Shown piece by piece: positions 1-6,360 of a stretch of 19,327 nucleotides of DNA; position 1 is the first letter of the stretch; each line of letters opens with the position of its first letter. The notes under the pieces were generated by a model. That model searched no databases and was not told where the DNA came from. It saw only the letters and a program-made list of their open reading frames with translations. The DNA comes from 40CM-4-65-16 sp035279785. GTDB lineage: Bacteria; Chloroflexota; Dormibacteria; Dormibacterales; Dormibacteraceae. Position numbers and translations under genes: made by a program. Location: the NCBI GenBank assembly GCA_035279785.1, contig DATEHC010000035.1, positions 1 through 19,327 of the forward strand, written 5' to 3'.

Positions 1-378
1 CCCGGCCAGGATGGCGACCACGACCGGCCCCACGTTCACGAGAAGCGCGGCAGTGCCGGCATCTACGATCCGCTCCGCCGCGTTCAGGGAAACGCTGTAG
101 ACGGCAAGCCAGAGCACACCGTAGACGGCGATCTTGAAAACGTCCCGCCGGCTCGGCCAGGGGTCGCGCCGGACAGCCGCGGCCGCGCCCAGGACCAGGC
201 AGCTCACCAGGAGCCGGGCCAGCGCCAGCGATCCCGGAGAGAAGGCCACCCCTGCCGCCCGGATGCCGACGAAGGCCGAGCCCCACAACGTCACCGTGAA
301 GAGGCCCGCCGCAAGGGCGGCAACGTCGGCCCTCGGGCGCATGGCGACGGGCTTTGCTGCGGACTGCACCCCGCTCAT
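1..378 (-). CDS. EamA/DMT-family membrane transporter, N-terminal part (cut by window edge)
   Basis: Reading the minus strand from ATG at 378 gives 126 codons open to the window edge. The protein is hydrophobic and looks like the first half of a drug/metabolite transporter (EamA repeat). TM1 carries TLWGSAFVGIRAAG (about residues 24-37), followed by SPGSLALARLLVSCLVLG, a third segment around KIAVYGVLWLAVYSV, and AGTAALLVNVGPVVVAILAG leading into TM4. The WGS/N near the end of TM1 and the A(L/G)TAAL(L/I)...P pattern in TM4 are typical of 10-TM EamA exporters. These move small metabolites, amino acids or drugs across the inner membrane; the substrate cannot be told. No clear Shine-Dalgarno precedes ATG 378. 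An in-frame ATG 12 codons later (342) is an alternative start. Family call is fairly secure; the C-terminal half lies outside the window. Confidence 0.8.
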   Translation of the reverse strand, partial: MSGVQSAAKPVAMRPRADVAALAAGLFTVTLWGSAFVGIRAAGVAFSPGSLALARLLVSCLVLGAAAAVRRDPWPSRRDVFKIAVYGVLWLAVYSVSLNAAERIVDAGTAALLVNVGPVVVAILAG

Positions 379-417
379 CGGCTACACAACACGGTAGCCG
401 GGCAGGAAGTTGCATTT

Positions 418-445
418 AGTGAGGCCGAGCCTTTCGGCTCCGACC
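418..445. repeat. Imperfect hairpin, first copy of tandem hairpin pair
   Basis: GTGAGGCCGAGCC followed by TTTC and GGCTC forms a 5-bp stem (427-431/436-440) that continues imperfectly. Its 5' half (GTGAGGCCGAGCC) is repeated exactly 36 bp downstream in the perfect hairpin at 457-482, so the two look like duplicated copies of which this one has decayed. Confidence 0.5.
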
Positions 446-456
446 TGCCTGAAAGT

Positions 457-482
457 GAGGCCGAGCCTTACGGCTCGGCCTC
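457..482. terminator. Perfect 11-bp hairpin, probable terminator
   Basis: GAGGCCGAGCC (457-467), loop TTAC, GGCTCGGCCTC (472-482) is a perfect 11-bp stem with a 4-nt loop. It lies 25 bp past the TAA stop of the candidate 70-codon minus-strand gene (508-720), where a terminator would be expected. No T-run follows on either strand, so efficiency is uncertain. It could equally insulate the promoter of the transporter to its left. Confidence 0.5.
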
Positions 483-507
483 GCGAGAGGAAGGAAGGGG
501 TTCTTGG

Positions 508-720
508 TTAGAGCGGCCGAACGGCGACCGGCACGGTCACCGCGAGGGGCTCGACCGCGGGGATCGCCTCGGCAGCGAGGTCGATCGGGGCCTCGAGGGC
601 CATCACGATCGAAAGCCTCGCCTCAGGCCGCCGGCTCCTTCGCCGGGGGGCCGGTGTGGCGACGACCGGGTCGAGCATCTCCCTGAGCTCCAGCACCAGG
701 AACCTGTCGAAATCGTTCAT
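508..720 (-). CDS. Candidate small protein, 70 aa, unknown function
   Basis: ATG at 720 opens a 70-codon frame ending in TAA. It begins MNDFDRFLVLELREMLDPVV, an amphipathic acidic helix, followed by an Arg/Pro stretch (about residues 22-33) and a hydrophobic Ala/Val/Pro-rich tail. I do not recognise a family. In favour: a plausible N-terminus and a perfect hairpin 25 bp beyond the stop. Against: the only purine-rich motif upstream (GGGAG) is about 15 nt from the ATG, and other frames here are also open. A short soluble N-terminal helix plus proline-rich tail might be a small regulator or interaction peptide, but that is only a guess. Confidence 0.4.
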   Translation of the reverse strand: MNDFDRFLVLELREMLDPVVATPAPRRRSRRPEARLSIVMALEAPIDLAAEAIPAVEPLAVTVPVAVRPL

Positions 721-791
721 CTGTAGCAGAAACGTCTCCCACAGACGGAGTACCTGTCAGTCCACAGAAATTCGGCAGGGGACTGGAAATG

Positions 792-808
792 GGGGCCCTG
801 AAAGCCCC
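792..808 (-). terminator. Weak hairpin downstream of the 98-aa gene
   Basis: GGGGC (792-796) and GCCCC (804-808) pair around a 7-nt loop just beyond the stop of the minus-strand gene at 819. The stem is short and GC-rich, with ATTTCC following on the minus strand. It is a possible weak terminator and could be chance in GC-rich DNA. Confidence 0.25.
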
Positions 809-818
809 GAGAATCTGC

Positions 819-1115
819 CTACGCCGCGCGGCGGGTCGGCTGCTGAGAAGGCGCGCTCGCAAGGTCCTGTCCTCCGCGCGGAAGCTCGATGACGATGGCG
901 CGGTGGGGGGAGAGACTGTGGGCGAGCTTGACCAGCTTCAGCCTTGTCGGTCCGGGGCCCAGCGCCCGCGCCGCCAGAACCACCATGGGGCGCACGATCG
1001 CGTGGCTCGCTGAACCGTTGACCATCTGAAAAGCCCGGCGTCCAACCATTGCGAAAAGAAAACGCAACCGGCTCCCCGAGTACCCCCGAATCACCGACCT
1101 CTCCACCGCTTGCAT
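819..1115 (-). CDS. Small hypothetical protein, 98 aa
   Basis: ATG at 1115 is preceded on the minus strand by AAGGGAG with an 8-nt spacer, one of the better Shine-Dalgarno sequences in the window, which is the main reason to call this a gene. The 98-residue product is basic, with a moderately hydrophobic middle (SRLRFLFAMVGRRAF, then AIVRPMVVLAARALG) and a KLVKLAHSLSPHRAIVIELP segment that reads like a folded alpha/beta piece, then a polar tail. No signal peptide or clear membrane span is seen and I do not recognise the family. The gene is divergent from the histidine kinase at 1311 across a 195-bp spacer, so the two could share a control region. It may be the remnant of a longer gene. Confidence 0.5.
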   Translation of the reverse strand: MQAVERSVIRGYSGSRLRFLFAMVGRRAFQMVNGSASHAIVRPMVVLAARALGPGPTRLKLVKLAHSLSPHRAIVIELPRGGQDLASAPSQQPTRRAA

Positions 1116-1200
1116 AACCAGTGCTCCCTTGAATGGGGGAGTCCGACTGAAGCAGCCAGTCTGTCGACTCCCTTCGCTTTTTCAACGCCTCCACGGCAGG

Positions 1201-1247
1201 CGGTACCTAGGCGTACCGGGCTTGACGATGTTTCGCTTGCGACGCAA
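1201..1247. promoter_or_regulatory. Two inverted repeats in the divergent spacer before the histidine kinase
   Basis: Within the 195-bp gap between the 98-aa gene and the sensor kinase are CGGTAC-CTAGGC-GTACCG (1201-1218, 6-bp arms) and TTGCG-A-CGCAA (1237-1247, 5-bp arms). A TTGACG hexamer at 1222-1227 could be a -35 element, but no convincing -10 box follows at 17 bp. Paired small palindromes around a promoter-like hexamer suggest operator sites. Nothing in the sequence identifies the binding protein. Confidence 0.35.
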
Positions 1248-1310
1248 ACAGAGAAGTAAACTTCCGGCAACTAAACTACTGTTAAGACGGGAGGCCCAAG
1301 GGGGAGCGAT

Positions 1311-3074
1311 TTGGAGACCGCCGGATCAACGGCCGCCCGCGGCGACCCGTTGGACGTGTTCGAGGCTGCGGCCGGCAACCTGGGCCGGCTGACGACCGTG
1401 CCCGACGTCGCCGAAGAAGCGCTCCGGCTCACCCTCGAGCTGACGCGGTCGAGCGTCGCCTTCATCACCGTGACCGACGAGGACGGCGAGAGCAAGCGGA
1501 TCTTCTCGAGGGCCGGCAGCCCGCGCGATGAGATGACGGACGGGGAGATCGAGTCCCTCCTTGCCTCATGGCCGGCCAACGGTCCAATCGCGCGAGTGCC
1601 TCTCCGCACGACCTGCGTGCGGCCGCTCGAAGCGGGCGGTGAGTCCCAGGGCATGATCGGCGCCGCCACCCCATCGGGCTTTACCGCCATGCAGCTCCAG
1701 GCCTTCAACCTCCTCGTCCATCCGGTCGCGAGCTCGCTCGCCATCGCGCGCCTCAAGGAGCGGCGCCAGGAGATGGTGGACACGCTGGTCAACCTGCGCG
1801 CGGACCTCGACCGGAGCGAGCGCCACCGTCTCGTCAACGAGGAGCGTGCGCGCAGCGCCGATCGCGTCGAGCACGCGCACGAGGCTGCCGTGGACGCGCT
1901 CCTGGCAGTCTCACGCCACGCGCGCACCCATCACGGGCTCACCGATTTCTACCGGCGGCTGACGCGGAGCATCGCCGAGCTCGTCGGGGCTCGCAAGGTT
2001 CTGTTCTGGCAGCTCAACGCCGAGGGTTCGCTCGTGCCGATCCGTGGCTCGTACGGAATCGACGAGGACTTTCTCGCGAGGCTCCGTCCCATTCCCTGCG
2101 CCGCCGACCGCGACGACCTCGGCAGCGGGGTGGTCTTTCACGACCTGACGTTTCGCGCTTCCCGGCGCGACGACTCCGGTGACTTCCTTTACGTGCTGGA
2201 CGCATTGGGTGTCGACACCGCCATCGCGGTGCCGTGGCGCGCCGGCGATCACCGGCTTGGCCTTGTCGCGGCTTATGAGTCGCGCAAGGCCGAAGGGTTC
2301 TCGCGCGAAGACACGTGGGTGCTTCACAAGTCGGCGCTCGCGGCAGGCCTCGTGTGGCAGCTCAAGTACACCGACGTCGACTTGAGGAAGACGGTCGAGC
2401 GCCTCGAGAGGGTCGATGCCGCCAGGCAGACGCTGTTGAAGAACGTCTCGACGGCGGTGGACAAGGCCCGCAAGCGATTCGCCGGCGACCTTCACGACGA
2501 CGCGCTGCAGAAGCTGACCGCCGTCGAGCTTCAGCTCCAGCGCCTGCGCGAGCCGAACGGCGACCCGGCCGAGCTTCTCAACGAGGCGCAGCTGATGCTC
2601 GCCCAGACCGAGGAGGCGCTCCGAAGGTTGCTCTTCGAGGTCCGTCCGCCGGCGCTCGAAGTGCCGGGCGGCTTCATCGAGGCGATCCGTGACCGGGTCC
2701 GTATGCTCAGGTCGCTGACCGGGGCGGAGGTCGATCTCCACATGGATCTGCCGGACGACCTTTCGTACGAGTTCCGCTCCATTCTGTTCCGCCAGGTCAC
2801 AGAGGCGCTGACCAACATCGAGAAGCACGCGTCGGCGACGCAGGTCTGCGTGTCGATGGACGTGCAGGATGATGGCGTGCACGGCGCGGTGCGCGACAAC
2901 GGGCGCGGCTTCGTGGTTTCGGAACGCGACAACGTCCCCGGCCACCTCGGCCTGCTCGCGCTCAACGAGCGCGCATTGCTTTCCGGAGGCTGGAACAAGA
3001 TCGAGAGCGAGCCCGGCCTGGGCACGACGATCGAATTCTGGATGCCGCTGTCAGAATCGAGACCACAGCCATGA
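1311..3074 (+). CDS. Cytosolic two-GAF sensor histidine kinase, NarL/DegS type
   Basis: 587 aa. The TTG start at 1311 is chosen because AAGGGGGAG lies 4 nt upstream. Domain order: GAF-like domain (about 20-145), short coiled coil (about 145-190), second GAF (about 200-350), coiled coil, then a HisKA_3 dimerisation domain with the phospho-acceptor in AGDLHDDALQKL (His395). The C-terminal HATPase_c has an N-box around EALTNIEKHA (498-507), DNGRGF (529-534), GHLGLLALNERA, and GLGTTIEFWMP. There are no transmembrane segments or signal peptide, so the signal is probably intracellular, read by the GAF domains (small ligand, redox or light; not determinable here). It autophosphorylates on His and passes phosphate to the response regulator encoded next, whose ATG overlaps this stop (ATGA). 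All catalytic motifs are present. Family assignment is secure; the stimulus is unknown. Confidence 0.95.
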   Translation: METAGSTAARGDPLDVFEAAAGNLGRLTTVPDVAEEALRLTLELTRSSVAFITVTDEDGESKRIFSRAGSPRDEMTDGEIESLLASWPANGPIARVPLRTTCVRPLEAGGESQGMIGAATPSGFTAMQLQAFNLLVHPVASSLAIARLKERRQEMVDTLVNLRADLDRSERHRLVNEERARSADRVEHAHEAAVDALLAVSRHARTHHGLTDFYRRLTRSIAELVGARKVLFWQLNAEGSLVPIRGSYGIDEDFLARLRPIPCAADRDDLGSGVVFHDLTFRASRRDDSGDFLYVLDALGVDTAIAVPWRAGDHRLGLVAAYESRKAEGFSREDTWVLHKSALAAGLVWQLKYTDVDLRKTVERLERVDAARQTLLKNVSTAVDKARKRFAGDLHDDALQKLTAVELQLQRLREPNGDPAELLNEAQLMLAQTEEALRRLLFEVRPPALEVPGGFIEAIRDRVRMLRSLTGAEVDLHMDLPDDLSYEFRSILFRQVTEALTNIEKHASATQVCVSMDVQDDGVHGAVRDNGRGFVVSERDNVPGHLGLLALNERALLSGGWNKIESEPGLGTTIEFWMPLSESRPQP

Positions 3075-3706
3075 CCACCCAGACGAAGGTGTTGATCGTC
3101 GAGGACCACCAGGTCGTGGCCGAGGGCCTGTCCGCCTTGATCAACGACCAGGCCGACATGATGGTGGTGGGACACACGGGCTCCGTCGCAGAGTCGATCG
3201 CGAGAGTGGTCGAGCTGAAGCCCGACCTCGTGTTGATGGACTTCCGCCTCACGGACGGCACGGGCGCGGACGCCGCCAGCGCGATCCGGCAGCTGCGACC
3301 GGAGACCAAGCTGATCTTCCTGACTCGCGAGGACAGCGACGCGGCACGCTTCGCCGCCCTCGAGGCCGGCGCTAGCGCCTTCCTCCACAAATCACGCGCG
3401 GCCCAGGAGGTCGTCGATGCGATCCGCACGGTCGCGGGCGGCGGGTCCCTGTTCACGCCCCGCTCGATCGCGCAGCTCCTGAGCAGCCGGCGCGAGGTCG
3501 AGGCTCAGCTCGAGCGGCTCACGCCACGCGAGAAGGAAGTGCTGCGGCTCATGGCCGAGGGAACGTCGAGCCGCGAGATCGCGTCACAGCTGGGCATCAG
3601 CTACACGACCGTGCGCACACACATCCGCAGCCTGGGGAGCAAGCTCGGGGTGCATTCCAAGCTCGAGGCGATAGTCAAGGCTCGCGAGCTCGCCCTGGTC
3701 GAATAG
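3071..3706 (+). CDS. NarL/LuxR-type response regulator
   Basis: 211 aa, ATG overlapping the kinase stop codon (ATGA), so the two are translationally coupled. The receiver domain (about 5-122) has the acidic pair Glu11-Asp12, phospho-acceptor Asp57 in LVLMDFRL, Thr85 in IFLTRED and Lys107 in FLHKS: a full set for phosphorylation switching. A linker leads to a LuxR/GerE helix-turn-helix (about 148-208) with LTPREKEVLRLMAEG, SREIASQLGIS as the first helices and TVRTHIRSLGSKLGVHSK as recognition helix and dimer segment. It is a DNA-binding transcription regulator activated by the upstream kinase. Target genes cannot be told; the spacer upstream of the kinase (palindromes at 1201-1247) is a candidate for autoregulation. 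Converges on the GGDEF gene with only 6 bp between stop codons. Confidence 0.96.
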   Translation: MTTQTKVLIVEDHQVVAEGLSALINDQADMMVVGHTGSVAESIARVVELKPDLVLMDFRLTDGTGADAASAIRQLRPETKLIFLTREDSDAARFAALEAGASAFLHKSRAAQEVVDAIRTVAGGGSLFTPRSIAQLLSSRREVEAQLERLTPREKEVLRLMAEGTSSREIASQLGISYTTVRTHIRSLGSKLGVHSKLEAIVKARELALVE

Positions 3707-3712
3707 CGCCGG

Positions 3713-5248
3713 CTAGGCTCCGGAAACCCTCCGCCGTCCACCGCGACCAAGCAACCGAATCTGCGCCGGCTGCTGCTGGTCCTCCTGCTGCCATCGCCTG
3801 ACGGTCTTGCGCCGGCGCTTGTCCTCGTAGAGGTCGCTGTCCGCCGCCTCGTAGATGGCCTGCCAGTCCTGGCCCTGGGTCCATGCCGCGATTCCCACGC
3901 TCACCTCGACGTGCTCGGGCGAGCGCATGCCCATCGCCGCATGATCCACCGCGCGCCGCAAGCGCGCGGCGACGTCGCGCGCGCGATCGAGGTCCGTCTC
4001 GGGCATCGCGACCCCGAACTCGTCGCCCCCGAGGCGGGCGCAGACGTCGGACGCTCGCACCACGCGCTGCAGCTGCTGCGCGACGAGCTTGAGGGCGCCA
4101 TCGCCCGCGCCGTGCCCGAGCCGGTCGTTGATGCGCTTGAGGTTGTCGAGGTCGATCATCATCAGCGACAGCCTTCGGTTGTGGCGGTCCGCAAGCGCGA
4201 CCTCGCGCTCCATCACCCGCTCGAACTCGCGGCGATTGGCAAGTCCGGTGAGGTGGTCGGTTCGCGCCTCGCTGGCGAACTGTCGCGCACGGTCGATGGC
4301 GATCGCGACCTGGTCGCCGACCGCTGCCATGAACAGCAGGTCGGACGCGTTGAAGACGCGGTCCACACGCGTGCCGACGCTCAGGACGCCGACCGTGCGG
4401 CCGCGCACGCGCAGCTGCGCGCGAAGCGCGTTCCACTCGGGGCCGGACGTGCGGTCGACCTGCGACTCGGAGCGGCCCATCGCTGAGGCGGACGCCTTTA
4501 CGTGCGGGCCTGCCTGCCGAGTGAAGTCGTCAACCTGGTCCGCATCCAGCCCGACGGTGTGGATCAGCTTGTAGGTCGATCGCTCGCGGAGCCACAAGGC
4601 TCCGGTGCTGAGGCGCAGAGCAGCGAGCGCCTCGACCAGCGCGACCTCGGCGGTCTCGCCCAGGTCGAGCGAGCGGCCCATGGCCGTGACGATGGCGGCG
4701 AGGCCGTACATCTCAGTCTCGCGCGCACGGTGCTCCTCGTCGATGTAGTCGAGGTAGCCGCGCGCAATCGCGGTGGTCAGCCGCTCGGTCACGTCCTCGA
4801 GCCGTCCCTGCGCGATGGCGATGATCTCTTCGTAGTGCGGCTTGCCATGGATGGGCCGCGAGATCAGCTCGATCGTGGCGCGCCGGTAAACGGCGAGCAT
4901 GTCGATGAGTGATTCGAGCGGAAGTCCCTGCGCCGCGCGCAGCCTTCCGTAATCGCGAGTGCGCTGCTCGAAGCTCGCCCACGGCATCTCGACGTCGTAG
5001 CGCAGGGCGGTAAGCAGCATCTCGATGAATCCCGCCGACGTGCCTACGAGATCCTCACCGGTCTGCTCGGCGACGACGATCAGCTCGGGCGAGCGCGTGC
5101 GCACGACCTCGAGCGCCTTGCGTCCCGTGTCGCGTGAATCGACGCCGAGCCCACTTGCAAGCGTGGCAAGCAGGTCTACCGCGTAGCCACCGCTTGACTC
5201 CGCGCCTGGGTTCATCCACCTTGAAAACGTCGTCAGGGCCACTGGCAC
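3713..5248 (-). CDS. Diguanylate cyclase with helical sensor region, GAF and GGDEF domains
   Basis: 511 aa. The GTG start at 5248 is preceded by TTGAGG with a 6-nt spacer. Residues about 40-175 form an all-helical region resembling the N-terminal sensor of RsbR/PucR-type regulators (RRATIELISRPIHGKPHYEE, then a long amphipathic helix to about 180). A GAF domain follows (about 185-325), then a GGDEF domain (about 328-475). Catalytic residues are intact: metal-binding Asp366 in MMIDLDNLKRIND and the LGGDEFGVAMPE signature (GGDEF at 407-411). RASD at 398-401, five residues before GGDEF, is a canonical RxxD inhibitory site, so product feedback by c-di-GMP is expected. No transmembrane segments. 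It makes c-di-GMP from two GTP in the cytosol. The C-terminus is Arg/Gln-rich and probably disordered. No EAL domain or PilZ effector is in the window. Confidence 0.95.
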   Translation of the reverse strand: MPVALTTFSRWMNPGAESSGGYAVDLLATLASGLGVDSRDTGRKALEVVRTRSPELIVVAEQTGEDLVGTSAGFIEMLLTALRYDVEMPWASFEQRTRDYGRLRAAQGLPLESLIDMLAVYRRATIELISRPIHGKPHYEEIIAIAQGRLEDVTERLTTAIARGYLDYIDEEHRARETEMYGLAAIVTAMGRSLDLGETAEVALVEALAALRLSTGALWLRERSTYKLIHTVGLDADQVDDFTRQAGPHVKASASAMGRSESQVDRTSGPEWNALRAQLRVRGRTVGVLSVGTRVDRVFNASDLLFMAAVGDQVAIAIDRARQFASEARTDHLTGLANRREFERVMEREVALADRHNRRLSLMMIDLDNLKRINDRLGHGAGDGALKLVAQQLQRVVRASDVCARLGGDEFGVAMPETDLDRARDVAARLRRAVDHAAMGMRSPEHVEVSVGIAAWTQGQDWQAIYEAADSDLYEDKRRRKTVRRWQQEDQQQPAQIRLLGRGGRRRVSGA

Positions 5249-5297
5249 CTAGTACCTCAACTGCGTTAGTCAAAATCCGCCCATACGTACGGCGACC

Positions 5298-5303
5298 GGA
5301 ACC
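5298..5303 (+). promoter_or_regulatory. GGAACC, possible ECF-type -35 element
   Basis: GGAACC lies 72 bp before the sigma-factor start. GGAAC is the commonest -35 core recognised by ECF sigma factors, so autoregulation is conceivable. The expected CGTC/GTT-like -10 about 16-17 bp downstream is not clear (CGACGACAGTAG is nearby). Weak evidence. Confidence 0.2.
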
Positions 5304-5375
5304 CCCTCCCTCGACGACAGTAGGGACCAGGGTGAAACGACTCACCCGAACTCTGAGGGGGGTGAACGAAACCAC

Positions 5376-5993
5376 ATGGCGGAGCCGATCTCATCTGCGA
5401 ACGCCGTCGCAACTCACGAACCGGTAACGACTTATAGGGCCGGCAACGAAGCGGATTTCGAGCGTCTCTACCAGGCTTCGTACGGAAAGATTCTCGGAAC
5501 CCTGACCGCGATGCTCGGCGATCGAGCCGCGGCCGAGGACTGCGCGCAGGACGCATTCGAACGGGCATACAAGAAGTGGGCGACCTGGCAGCCGATCGCA
5601 CCGGCGGAAGCGTGGGTGCATCGGATTGCGATCAACGCGGCGGTCTCGTACCAGCGCAAGATGCGGCTGCGCGAGGTCGGCGAGGTCATCCGCAGGATCG
5701 GACGGCCCGGACTTGCTCCGGACCCGCAGGAGCTGGTGGAGCACCGCGACCTGGCGACCGCGCTCGCGAAGCTGCCGCCGAAGCAGGCGGCCGCGATCGT
5801 GCTACGGCACTACCACGGCTACACGAACCGGGCAATCGCGCAGGCTCTGGGGATCCCCGAGCGCACCGTTGCCTCGCGCCTCGCCGTCGCGAAGGAGCGG
5901 CTGCGGGTGATGCTCAAGCACTCTTACGGTCCGCAGGCGGCGTACGACGAGGAACCCGTCGTCGCGGAGCGAGGACTTGCCGTCGAAGGCTAG
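5376..5993 (+). CDS. ECF RNA polymerase sigma factor
   Basis: 205 aa, SigE/RpoE-like extracytoplasmic-function sigma factor. Region 2 (about 27-97) has FERLYQASYGKILGTLTAML, the polymerase-core binding AEDCAQDAFERAYKKW, and AWVHRIAINAAVSYQRK for -10 recognition. Region 4 (about 125-182) has LPPKQAAAIVLRHYHGYTN, then IAQALGIPERTVASRLAVAK, the -35 helix-turn-helix. The ATG at 5376 follows a purine-rich AGGGGGGTGA about 10-13 nt upstream. There is no SnoaL-like or other C-terminal extension, only about 25 polar residues after region 4. No anti-sigma gene is adjacent: the next gene rightward is convergent and the left neighbour is divergent. Control may therefore be transcriptional, or by an anti-sigma encoded elsewhere or in an unrecognised small membrane protein nearby. 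Confidence 0.95.
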   Translation: MAEPISSANAVATHEPVTTYRAGNEADFERLYQASYGKILGTLTAMLGDRAAAEDCAQDAFERAYKKWATWQPIAPAEAWVHRIAINAAVSYQRKMRLREVGEVIRRIGRPGLAPDPQELVEHRDLATALAKLPPKQAAAIVLRHYHGYTNRAIAQALGIPERTVASRLAVAKERLRVMLKHSYGPQAAYDEEPVVAERGLAVEG

Positions 5994-6015
5994 TGGCTTC
6001 GGCCGCTAGCCTTTT
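5986..6015. terminator. UUCG-loop terminator shared by convergent genes
   Basis: AAGGCTAGTGGC (5986-5997), loop TTCG, GCCGCTAGCCTT (6002-6013) form a 12-bp stem with one G-T wobble, closed by a UUCG tetraloop and followed by TT, giving a run of four T on the plus strand. The sigma-factor stop TAG (5991-5993) lies in the left arm and the stop of the minus-strand gene (6006-6008) in the right arm. It is a strong intrinsic terminator for the plus direction and a plausible, weaker one for the minus direction. Confidence 0.85.
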
Positions 6016-6191
6016 CGTCTCAAGCGCACGACCAGCAACACGGTGACCGCGAGCAGAAGCGCGGCCTGGACGAGCCACTCGCCCCCGTTGGGCTGACGCG
6101 TCGCAGGTATACCGCCTCCCAGGACCGCGACCAGCACGCCTACCGCAAACGCTGCGATCACGACAACCGCGAACGTGGTGCTCCGCCTCAA
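6006..6191 (-). CDS. Small two-TM membrane protein, 61 aa, last gene of the PBP operon
   Basis: The frame is open upstream to ATG 6296, but the likeliest start is TTG at 6191. That TTG overlaps the TGA stop of the preceding 53-aa frame (TTGA) and begins the protein at the basic residues before the first membrane span. The product starts MRRSTTFAVVVIAAFAVGVL (TM1, about 6-25), has a short loop with GGGIPATRQPNGGEW, then a second span (about 38-56) and a basic end RLRRKG. Both termini would be cytoplasmic by the positive-inside rule. AGGT just upstream is a weak ribosome site, so translation probably depends on coupling. No family recognised. As the end of a PBP operon it could be an accessory membrane subunit. 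A 96-aa version starting at 6296 would add an Arg-rich, unconvincing N-terminus. Confidence 0.55.
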   Translation of the reverse strand: MRRSTTFAVVVIAAFAVGVLVAVLGGGIPATRQPNGGEWLVQAALLLAVTVLLVVRLRRKG

Positions 6192-6349
6192 GTGACCTGC
6201 GGGCGACCCGGGCGCTTGCCGGCAATAGCGATCAGCCACCTGCGCAACCTCTCGTAAAGCGACGCTCGGGCCGTCGCGCACTGTCCGCACCCGCACCCAC
6301 GTCCGGTGTCAGGGAGCGCGCGGCCATGCTTGTCGAACCTGGCGTGCAT
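6188..6349 (-). CDS. Small Cys-containing protein, 53 aa
   Basis: ATG at 6349 starts 11 nt after the PBP stop codon; the frame ends in TGA overlapping the next TTG start. The product has a polar N-terminus, then GCGCGQC (a CxCxxC cluster, about residues 18-24), then an amphipathic basic helix ASLYERLRRWLIAIAGKRPG. The three clustered cysteines could bind metal or form disulfides. The tail helix, with WLIAIAG, could lie on a membrane. There is no good Shine-Dalgarno (only GGG before the ATG), so reinitiation after the PBP is assumed. The frame is also open further upstream inside the PBP gene, so coding status rests on tight packing between two operon genes and good codon composition. Not a recognised family. 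Confidence 0.4.
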   Translation of the reverse strand: MHARFDKHGRALPDTGRGCGCGQCATARASLYERLRRWLIAIAGKRPGRPQVT

Positions 6350-6360
6350 CCCAGTGCGGG

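Noticed and set aside
1911..2945. 344-codon minus-strand open frame opposite the histidine kinase
   Set aside because: Antisense shadow of a secure gene in GC-rich DNA; composition is Arg/His/Leu/Val-rich with no domain signature.
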